Assembly (NCBI RefSeq): GCF_026210795.1
Contig: NC_089456.1
Location: 2,110,501-2,174,500 of the forward strand
Length of the DNA stretch: 64,000 nt
Reading direction: 5' to 3'
Source of the DNA: Rhizophagus irregularis
Lineage: Eukaryota; Glomeromycota; Glomeromycetes; Glomerales; Glomeraceae
The first letter of the stretch is position 1. Each line of letters opens with the position of its first letter. Under the pieces are notes generated by a model, which worked only from the letters and a program-made list of their open reading frames with translations, was not told the origin of the DNA and did no database searches. A program made the translations under genes and the position numbers. Below are positions 55,546 through 64,000 of this stretch, piece after piece.

Positions 55546-55680
55546 CGCCTAGTTATTAAACATGTTGCAATTAATAAAACGAATTGCGCGATACTTACAT
55601 GAATTGTGCGACAATATTAATTTGCCCAATTCAAAATAATAAAAATTAATACTTTCCAATTATTCACTTTAAATTACGAT
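55546..55680 (+). promoter_or_regulatory. shared F-box promoter segment (copy 2)
   Basis: CTGCGCCTAGTTATTAAAC..GTGCGACAATATTAATT, then TTCCAATTATTCACTT just before the ATG at 55681. Confidence 0.45.
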
Positions 55681-57174
55681 ATGTCTTGTTCAAAAATATT
55701 TTCAGGAGATTTACCTGAATTAATATTTGATATCATAAAATATTTTCAGGATGATTATTCAACCTTATATTCATGTGTTTTAGTTAACAGATTATGGTGT
55801 CGTTTAACGATTCCATTATTATGGGAAAATCCTTTTTCAATTCCTACTAAAAATTATAATTTTATTAAAATTTATTTACATAATTTAAATGATGATTTAA
55901 AAACAAAATTAAACGAATATAAAATTAATGATAATCCATTATTCAATTATCCTAGTTTTTTAAAATATATGAATATATACAAGGTTATTTCTTCAGTTGG
56001 GGAGTGGTGGCTTGAAGGAACTTCAAAACTCGGAAGTAAATATTTTTTTCAAGATAATTTTAGGGAAATAATTTGTATGTCGTTATTTAAAATGTTTATT
56101 GAAAATGAAGTAAATTTATATACTCTTGAAATTGATACTTATTACAATACATATTGTGATAACGTTTTAGGGTTAATTTTACAAAATCCTAATTTTATTC
56201 ATAATATTGGAAATTTAAAACTTTTTATTTCAAATTATAACGAAAATACACTGATTAAAAATCGTATATCACAATTGGTCAATTTACATCAAAATACTAA
56301 AAAGATATTGTTACGTTATAATAATTTATCCTTATATCAATCGTTATTGTTATCTAATTGTTCAAATACCTTAAATACAATCATTTTCTATTATGTTGAC
56401 TTTAAAGGTGTAGATAATTTAGTTAAAGTATTTGAAAATTTAAATGCTTTAAAATCTGTTCAAATCATTTATTGTTATTCTTTAGATAATGGTTTTGCTC
56501 AAATTATTAATTTAACTAAACCATTTAAATTAAAAACTTTATTTATAAGCGAGAAATTACAATTTGATTTGCTAAAACTATTATTACAAAAATCTGGAGA
56601 TTATTTAGAAAATTTCGGTCTTAATTCTAATTTTAATTTATCATTGTTATTAAAACAACAATTATTAGAATTGGTTCCAGAATATTGTAAAAATATCAGG
56701 TTTTTTAATTTATATAAAATTAAAAATCAGATCAATTCTTTAATATTCAATTTAATTGAAAATGTTAAACAAAATCTCAATTATCTTACAATGAGTACAT
56801 CATCATATGGTAATAATGAATGTAGTTCAATTATATTACAAAATTTAGGACAAATCCTTCCTTCTAAATTAGAATATTTAAATTTGATTCTTCACATTAA
56901 AGAAAATGATTTTGAAATTTTCTTAAAAAATTCTCAAGATACTTTCTTTGAGAAATTGTTAATTAATAATATAGAAGGTCAAAATATTTTACCCTGTATA
57001 AAAGAATATATTATGAAGAATAAAAGAGTTAAGCATTTAGGATATAATGGTAAGAATGGGGATTTGTCTAAATTGAAAGATGAAGTGAAGGAATTTAAAT
57101 TACACAATATTAAAGTTCAAAGATATAATGAATTGTTCATTGACATTAATAATTTTGTAATGAATATTGATTAA
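55681..57174 (+). CDS. F-box protein with LRR-like body (3)
   Basis: 497 aa, single exon. F-box KIFSGDLPELIFDII..LVNRLWCRLTIPLLWENP at residues 5-52, then leucine/asparagine-rich repeats with the blocks LTKPFKLKTLF, LLQKSGDYLENF and ILPSKLEYLNL. Closest to 48308 over the whole length and upstream. Probable SKP1-binding substrate receptor. Confidence 0.85.
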   Translation: MSCSKIFSGDLPELIFDIIKYFQDDYSTLYSCVLVNRLWCRLTIPLLWENPFSIPTKNYNFIKIYLHNLNDDLKTKLNEYKINDNPLFNYPSFLKYMNIYKVISSVGEWWLEGTSKLGSKYFFQDNFREIICMSLFKMFIENEVNLYTLEIDTYYNTYCDNVLGLILQNPNFIHNIGNLKLFISNYNENTLIKNRISQLVNLHQNTKKILLRYNNLSLYQSLLLSNCSNTLNTIIFYYVDFKGVDNLVKVFENLNALKSVQIIYCYSLDNGFAQIINLTKPFKLKTLFISEKLQFDLLKLLLQKSGDYLENFGLNSNFNLSLLLKQQLLELVPEYCKNIRFFNLYKIKNQINSLIFNLIENVKQNLNYLTMSTSSYGNNECSSIILQNLGQILPSKLEYLNLILHIKENDFEIFLKNSQDTFFEKLLINNIEGQNILPCIKEYIMKNKRVKHLGYNGKNGDLSKLKDEVKEFKLHNIKVQRYNELFIDINNFVMNID

Positions 57175-57826
57175 TTATTAAGTTGTAATATTGTTGTAAT
57201 TAAAATAGAAACATTCATTTTTTTTAAATAAAGTTATTTTATAAATTTATTTATTTAAGAGTAAATATTCATTATTTAGTATTACTATAAATTGATATTA
57301 TTGAGAAATTTTATTATTTTATAAATTTTGAAATCGGTAAAAGTTCCACAATTATGTTTGAGCTTTTGGACGTCTAGAATTATCAATTAAATATTGTTTA
57401 CATCAGTACCAGTACCAATAAGAGTAACTAGCATCCCTAGTATACTAAATTCTTCATAGTTATTAACCTGTATTAAATTCTGTTAGAATTAGACTATTAT
57501 GGTCAACATCAGTATGTTCCATACAAAATACCTGCTGGGTATAGTTCAGCTTTTAAGTAGGGTAAATTGATTTATACTAGGGAGTATTTATTATAAATAT
57601 CTTGAGAATTGTATTGTAGAAATAATAATGACATAGTAACAATTTTATTAGATAAAATTGCAAAAAAAAGCTAGAATTCTTTTTTCTTGCATTTTATCTC
57701 TTAATAACATAATTTGTATAATATGCGAGTTCAAAATTCGGGTATCATATGTTAAAAAAAGATCTAATTAAGATCTAATTACGTATGAAACTGATAATTT
57801 CATGAATTTTATTATAAATAAAACTG
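57175..57826. other. intergenic, no gene seen
   Basis: AT-rich. 57500-57580 contains CTGGGTATAGTTCAGCTTTTAAG and TAGGGTAAATTGATTTATA, similar to 54165-54200. Confidence 0.45.
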
Positions 57827-58080
57827 CGCCTAATTATTTAAATATGTTGTACGCAATCCCAGCAAATAGTTTTTGTATACATTTGTACCAAATGGGCCTC
57901 ATCCATATATAATTGGCTCTAGATTGGCTTAAATTTGGATTATTTTTTGCATAAATTTGAGCTAATTTCGAGCCAATGAGCCCGTTTGGTATAAATTTAT
58001 ACAAAAACTATTTACTGGGAATTAGTGAAGATGTTTTATTAAAAATAAAAAAGCTTGCCTTCCAATTATTCATTCCATCA
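57827..58080 (+). promoter_or_regulatory. orphan copy of the F-box promoter
   Basis: CTGCGCCTAATTATTTAAATATGTTG is followed (after a MITE) by CTTCCAATTATTCATTCC, the same order as in front of 55681, but no F-box ORF follows. Confidence 0.45.
57858..58019. mobile_element. 162-bp MITE
   Basis: CCCAGCAAATAGTTTTTGTA at the left pairs with the right end (TACAAAAACTATTTACTGGG); similarity extends ~44 bp inward. AAT flanks both sides (57855-57857, 58020-58022), a possible 3-bp duplication. It sits in the orphan promoter. Confidence 0.75.
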
Positions 58081-60740
58081 GCTAGATGACGTAATTATGT
58101 GAATGAACTAATTATTAATCAAATTGATATAGATGTTTATAAATAGAATAATTAAAATGTCATACATTATTATGTAAAAGATTATGCTTTTATTTTTAAT
58201 AGGTGTATCTCATTAGGTAGTGGGGCAATATTTTTATTTTTAACTGGCGCGACTGAATAATAATGTATTGTAGTAGCTAAATAATTGAAAATTATTTTAA
58301 TTAGCTAGTGTAGTACGCTAAATAATCGAAAATTATTTAATGTTCTAATGCTGGCAATTGCGAAATTTTTTGGTTTTATCTTTGCTTGGCATGTTGAACA
58401 GTAGTATTGCAAAACTTTATACCATAAAAAAACTAGCATTGCAATAGCACTGTAATAGTAATAGAATAGTTAAATAATTTTTTATTTGGTTAAACAATCT
58501 GTCAAAATATTATTGGCATATTATATCTCTTTAATATTGTCTAATATAGGCCTATATTTTCAATTTTATACAAAACATTTATTTTCTATACTTTTAATAG
58601 TCCGTAATATGACTAATTATTAATATATTTAGCATATTATAATTCTAACATCAATATTCGGGATTTTTGTTAAGTATTTTTCTCGTAACTTACAACAAAA
58701 AATTTATGAGTTTGATCATGACATTACACTAAAATTTTTTGATGAATATTTAGTCATGTACTAGTAAACAAATGGTTAGAAGAAAATTTTTTAATGTATT
58801 TATAGCTTATTTTATTTATGCAAAATAAATACATGTAAAATATTACTTATAACTTAACACCATGTATGGAAAAATATACATATCCGTCACATTTTCTTAG
58901 ATCAAAAGATTACTTAGATCAGATGCGATGTGTATTCACCCATTTTACCGACACTTGTTTCACCAACATAAAATTTACCGACGTCATTTTGCCTACTTGC
59001 CATTTTACCAACATCACATTTTTCCGAAATTATTTTAACGAATCCTTATTTTGCCGACGATCATGAAATTTTGCCTTACAAGTATTAAGAAAGCAAGGAA
59101 TATTTTCAATGATATAAATTTTTTGTTTCTAAAATTTCTAACCATAATATTTGAAAAAAAAAAATAGAGAAAAGGTTACAAAGGAATAATTAGATTGGTG
59201 CTATAAAATTTGCATTTTGTTAATCAGTTTGTTGAACTTTAGCACTTGAAATAATTTGAAATTAAGGCGCAGTAAGGAGTGAGGCGCAGCTAATAAATTT
59301 TTGGTGAAATATCAAGTCAGGTAATTAAGTCAGCAAAATGGCGTCGGTTATTAATTTCATGTCGGTAGAATAAATTGTACTGATAACCGTTCAGATGAAT
59401 TTTTCTTTTATGGTTCTTACGCAAAAAAAGTTTCATTATTTTTATTATCATATATTTAAATATTTGTTTGAAAGCTTTACGTTATCAGTTATTTTTATTT
59501 TAAATTTTGTAATCAAATGGGCCTAATATTTTTCTGTCATTGTGATTTACTAAATATAAAAAAATCTATTCTAAAAAAGGAAATTTATATATATCATTTA
59601 TTCCAGTAAAGTTCGACATATTGGAGCTTCAGGAACCGGTTCGGGAAATGGCAAATCGGAAAATTAATTTCAGGAAAATGACATTCAGGAAACCATAATG
59701 TAACCAGTCTATCGATTGGTCTCATTTAACAAAATTTCCCACATGCAGTTAAATGAGATTGTACGAATCTACTGTATAATTAACGAATCACACATCTTGA
59801 ATCAAATTAGAATGACGTGATGTCGTGATGTTGATCCACATAATGTGGATTGCCAAAATCCATGTTCATGTGGACCGTAAAATGAGCCTAATTTTCGTAC
59901 TAAATCTACTCTGATCAGCAAATTAAATTCCTTTTTTCATTTAAACATTAACACTTTTAAAATCGGCAAAATAAAATTCGGGGTTAAATTTGTGCTAGGA
60001 ACACAAACTTCAAAAAAGGATATTTCATAGACGATATATTAACTATAAATAAAAGTCACATGATATACTGAACTAGGCTTCTTATCCTAGACATGATCCC
60101 TTAACTAGACCTTGTGGCACAGGCGCACAGCTGATCATTATTGTTTATTTGCCACCATTTTTCTTTCAGCACGAAATAAATGCTCGCTCTCTTTCTTTTT
60201 CTTACACTACTGACTACTCTTTCATTTAGTTTTTTTTTCTTTTATATTCTTTTTTTTGCACAAATTATTTTTCTTCTTTTTATATTAAATATTTTTTTTT
60301 ATTACTGTTATTTTCATAACAGTATATATTAGAACAATAAAAAAAAAACTTTTTTATCAAAAATTTTAAATCTGATAAATAAAACTCTTAAAGATGATTT
60401 GCGGACCATATGCGCTTTAACGAGGATCGTAATTTGTGTCGCGACAATCAGAAAAAAGAACTAAAGAATGAATAGAATCAATGCAAGAATGAATAGAATA
60501 AATGCAAATTTTTTTTTACATGTAGCACTTTTTTTTATCATTATCAATCAACATTGTAAGACAAAATAAACAAAATAAAAATTATTTGGGAGTGATTAGG
60601 ACGTGAAAATAAATAAATACAGAGAATAACTATATTATAAAATTCAAGATAAATTCTCATAATATTATTATATATTAACAAATTTACAAAACATTATCCT
60701 TCTGCAAGAACAACTTAAAACTTCCCATTTCCTTTTCTTT
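58081..60740. other. long intergenic, degenerate short repeats
   Basis: No gene supported. 58935-59070 is a run of ~15-base degenerate units (CATTTTACCGAC, GTTTCACCAAC, ATTTTGCCTAC, ATTTTGCCGAC); the 66-aa frame there is a translation of it. 59620-59700 has a related series in the other sense (TTCAGGAAAATGACATTCAGG). The stretch 60220-60340 is T/A homopolymer-rich, upstream of the secreted protein gene. Confidence 0.5.
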
Positions 60741-60766
60741 TTCTTTTGCATTCTAATAAAAAGAAT

Positions 60767-61375
60767 ATGTTTGCTAAATTGTGTATTTTCTTTTTGATTG
60801 CGATCACAACTATGGTCGTAGGAGTACCTCTAGAGGAATCAACAAAGAATGGAACTTTGGTTTCCAAAAGGGCAACACCTACCGTCTGTAAAGACCATAA
60901 CCACAGTGAGCTTGTAAACTCCTGGTGCAATACAAAGTCATCAGTAACGGTTATATGCGCAAATAAAGATTTTCCAGGCACTTTTACATCAGATACTATT
61001 CAATGTAATAGCGACGAAGTTTGTGTTGATTATTTTGCAACAGAGAAGAGCGCACAAGCACAGTGTGCTGTATCGTACAAGAGATGGGACAATGCTAATA
61101 GTATAACTCCCTGTTCAAGTACTGCTTCATACAGAGGAGGAACACCAATAGATATAGCACTTGCAACATATGATGTGAATGGGAATCCGATACAAGTAGC
61201 TCAATTTGCTATATATCTGAATAATCATGAAATTGCAACTACCTTTAATCGACACAATGTAAGCACAATACTCTGGGATTATAAAAACGATAATGATGAT
61301 AGTTTTGAATCATGTTTCTCATTTAGCAGTACTGCGAGAGTAACTGGTTATTTTGCTGCTTTTGGGGCTGTATAA
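60767..61375 (+). CDS. small secreted cysteine-containing protein
   Basis: 202 aa from the ATG at 60767 (an upstream in-frame extension to 60746 lacks ATG). Signal peptide FAKLCIFFLIAITTMVVG at residues 2-19; then a short propeptide ending VSKR, a Kex2-type cleavage site near residue 37, then a mature chain with about eight cysteines (CKDH, WCNTK, VICA, IQCN, EVCVDY, AQCAVS, TPCSS, ESCFS), enough for disulphides. No transmembrane segment. It resembles secreted effector or surface proteins of symbiotic fungi, but no family is recognised. Confidence 0.75.
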   Translation: MFAKLCIFFLIAITTMVVGVPLEESTKNGTLVSKRATPTVCKDHNHSELVNSWCNTKSSVTVICANKDFPGTFTSDTIQCNSDEVCVDYFATEKSAQAQCAVSYKRWDNANSITPCSSTASYRGGTPIDIALATYDVNGNPIQVAQFAIYLNNHEIATTFNRHNVSTILWDYKNDNDDSFESCFSFSSTARVTGYFAAFGAV

Positions 61376-63605
61376 AAAAATTAGTATTTTTTTTATATAG
61401 GGATAATATACTTAGTCAATTTCTCTTCAATCCCATTCCCTATCCCATTTCATTTTTCTATTAATATAATTTAATTCCCAAATGCATTGAAAAATAAAGA
61501 TATACTAAATAATAAAAAATTTTCTTAGTATTTTTTCACAAAATTTTCATCATGTTTTTAATTTTAAAAAAATATTTTATTAGTAAAAATAATATTTATT
61601 GGCTAAACTTTTTCAAACGAACAACTGTTATAAAAGAAAGCATGTAACCATTTCATCAAATAACCCATCAAAAAAATCACGATCATATGATATTTTGTGG
61701 CGTATATACAGTAGTATGTAAACCCGTAAACCCTAATAACGTTTTTAATTTAAATTTTTTAAATTTCTTAATTAAATTATTATAAAAAAATGGGTTTGAA
61801 CGTTTTTCACTTAATTTTCAAGAAAAAACGTAGCAAAACGTTTAAATTGTCTAATAAAAAGCGTTTCACAACGGTTTTTTTAATTAAATTTTATATTATT
61901 GCCAATTTATTTAACCCAGCTTTTTTATAAGTATATAAATCTTATATAAGAAATTATTTAATTTTATATAAAAGTTATAATTTTATAAAATTTAAATTTC
62001 CTGATGAATACACTTTTTTTTCTTTTCAGTATAATTAAGAGGATTTAGTACCAGAATTTTTTTTTTAAAAAAAAAAAATCAAAAGAATATGAACATCTTT
62101 CCAATGGTTACCTTTCGGCTCCAATTGCTTTATTTTAGTTAGTGCAAAAATGAATAACCGGTTTGTCGCAAAACAAATTCGTCAATTAAAAATTTTATTT
62201 TTGTTTATTTATAATTTAGTTGGATAAGTCATCTCGATCCACGTTGTAAGTAATTTTTCGTTTTAAAATTTTCTAAATTTGAATTTATTGTAATTTAATT
62301 TAAAAATGTTTTTCTAGTTTGTTTATGGCAATGAAAAATCGTTTATCAACAAATGGAATAAAGAACATATAATGCAGAATCCATCTGCTAAAATTCCTTG
62401 AAAAAGATTGTTTTGAACATAGTAGAAGATAGATTCGTTCAATTACGCTCTGAAAATAAAGAATTTCTGGTATAGTATTCACAACGAAGATGAGAAGGAA
62501 AGAATAAACAATATCATCCAAATATGGATAGAAATCCCACATTTGGTAAATTGAAAAAATCTTTGTTAATATAAAAAAATAATTAATTTTATGTGAAAAT
62601 TTTATGGTTTTTTTTTATAGTTGAGACGGATAAGCCAATAGCAATTAAGGTTTATAAAAAATTTTTTTGATATGGATTTTTTTTGTTTTCATCTTTCTTT
62701 ATAAATTTGAACGAATATAATTATTTACTACGATAGCACTTTTTACTTGTGAAAATGAGATAGTAAAGTTATAACATTAATTAATATTAAATTTATTAAA
62801 TTTATTAGACATTGAATGATCTTAATACTTTTTTTTAAAAAAAGTAAGTTGAAATTTTTAAATCTATCCATTAATAATAGATAGACATTTACTGTTATTT
62901 ATGATCTGTGCGCAATTTTCCTTAACATCTTAACGAATAGCACAAAAAATCGGCTAGATAGGATAATTGTCAACATACTAATAAATTTATTTACCAAATT
63001 AAATAGGGAAACTTTGTATATAATTGGTTACATTATTCATTCGCATTATATTTATTATATTCTCATTTTTAAAAGAGGATTTACCACGAAATAACGACGA
63101 TCAAAATCCAGCTACAACACAACCCGAAGCTCACAATCCTGATTAATCATCCTAATGTTAATTTGGACATGAATGGAGCGTATTTTTTATAATAAATAAA
63201 AAAAAGATTCTTAAACAGTTGTTAATTTTATTCAATAATATATATATATAATTTCAAAAATTTTAAAGTATAAGTAAATTTAACATTATTTATAATTTAA
63301 AAAAATATATAAATTTAAAAAACTGTGTTAATAATGTTAATATCATCATGCACTGGTACAATATAATCTCTTTAGGTACAGATGTTTGAAGATTAACTAC
63401 TCTGAATTCTAGTTAAAAATTTTATACTTGACTTTAATAATTCTATGTTGATATTACTATAATACTTAGATTTTTCTTGTATAATTTATGATTTACTCAT
63501 TTGCATCACCCAGTTTAGAATGATTCACTTTATTTAATACATGATAAAATTGTGAATAATAATGATTTCTTAATAATCACTAATAAATAAACAAAATCTA
63601 ATGAA
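61376..63605. other. intergenic AT-rich stretch
   Basis: No gene supported. At 62320-62560 the plus strand has short codon-like patches (ALKIKNFWYSIHNEDEKERI) broken by stops, perhaps a decayed transposon or gene relic. Homopolymer runs and AT tracts elsewhere. Confidence 0.45.
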
Positions 63606-63629
63606 ACCATTTGATCAATCGTTTAGATT

Positions 63630-64000
63630 TTAGATGTTTTTTGTAAGCTGACTATAAGTGTCAATAAATAAATCATGATGTCTTCGAACTTTAATATCAT
63701 GTAACTTAAATTCCTTCACTTCATCTTCCAAATTAAACAAATCCGTCCATTCATAAGTCATAATAGATAAATATTTAATTTTTTGCCTTTTCATAAAATA
63801 TTTTTTTATGTAGGGTAAAATATCTTGATTTTGTAAATTTTTGATCACCAATTTCTTAATAAAAGTATCTTGAACATTTTTTAGAAATACTTCAAAATCA
63901 TTTGCTTTGATGGGAATGCACAAATTTAAATATTCTAATTTAGAAGGAAGGATTTGTCCCAAATTTTGTAACATGATTGAACTACATTTAATATTATCAA
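63630..64000 (-). CDS. F-box family protein, C-terminal end (4, partial)
   Basis: Minus-strand frame open to the right edge of the window. It carries the family C-terminal blocks SIMLQNLGQILPSKLEYLNL, KANDFEVFLKNVQDTFIKKL and DEVKEFKLHDIKVRRH found in 45309, 48308 and 55681. The F-box itself would lie beyond 64000. Opposite orientation to the other three, so the cluster includes an inversion. Confidence 0.8.
   Translation of the reverse strand, partial: DNIKCSSIMLQNLGQILPSKLEYLNLCIPIKANDFEVFLKNVQDTFIKKLVIKNLQNQDILPYIKKYFMKRQKIKYLSIMTYEWTDLFNLEDEVKEFKLHDIKVRRHHDLFIDTYSQLTKNI

Noticed and set aside
58866-59066. 66-aa ORF rich in T, F and C
   Set aside because: Arises from the degenerate ~15-base repeat series.
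62300-62542. 80-aa minus-strand ORF with hydrophobic residues
   Set aside because: AT-rich hydrophobic composition typical of chance frames; plus strand shows a different, broken codon-like patch.

Overview
This is a eukaryotic, very AT-rich window that looks like an arbuscular mycorrhizal fungus of the Rhizophagus type. That call is an inference. It rests on several divergent F-box proteins opening with a GDLPELI..LVNKLWCRLAIPLLWE motif, a tyrosine-kinase-like (TKL) kinase with a CxxC..CQC N-terminus and short introns, a small secreted Kex2-type protein, and a dense transposon load.

Layout. Positions 1-45182 are a nested stack of mobile elements whose boundaries can mostly be read from inverted repeats and target duplications. 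(1) A ~177-bp MULE-like MITE (1133-1201 and 45066-45173, 9-bp target duplication). (2) Inside it, a minus-strand Ty3/gypsy LTR retrotransposon (1202-45061) with 608-bp LTRs that differ at one base by my reading. (3) Inside its integrase gene, a ~30-kb Polinton/Maverick-like element (2303-32400) with ~480-bp terminal inverted repeats. (4) Inside its PolB gene, a hAT transposon (6887-11417). (5) In a Polinton intergenic region, two LINE copies in a row at the same target: a 5'-truncated one (13863-15925) and a near full-length one (15956-24127). (6) A second hAT (39090-42545) splits the Ty3 gag gene. Without the later insertions the Polinton is ~15 kb and the Ty3 element ~10 kb.

The Polinton carries an SF3 primase-helicase, a PolB, an A32/FtsK-like packaging ATPase, a DDE integrase with a chromodomain, a two-cysteine-adaptor-like protein, a zinc-ribbon (DUF5679-like) protein and an F-box-like protein. 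No double-jelly-roll capsid or adenain-type protease was found. Where those would be expected there is a retrotransposon-type Gag-like protein followed by a retropepsin-like protein. Several of its genes share an upstream (A)ATTGAAGAT box resembling the AAAATTGA early promoter of Mimivirus relatives. Most of its large genes carry frameshifts or stops, so this copy looks dead.

The Ty3 element encodes an unusual protein: a P-loop nucleoside/nucleotide-kinase-like domain fused ahead of the zinc-binding and DDE integrase domains. It also has a very long gag, a UGA-CUA junction between gag and protease, a glycine-tRNA-like primer-binding site, and a degenerate tRNA of the same kind next to its polypurine tract.

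Positions 45309-64000 are host sequence: three complete F-box genes (+) and a fourth running off the right edge (-), a three-exon kinase (-), a frameshifted coiled-coil pseudogene, a small secreted protein, and long AT-rich intergenic stretches holding small non-autonomous transposons and a duplicated F-box promoter without a gene.
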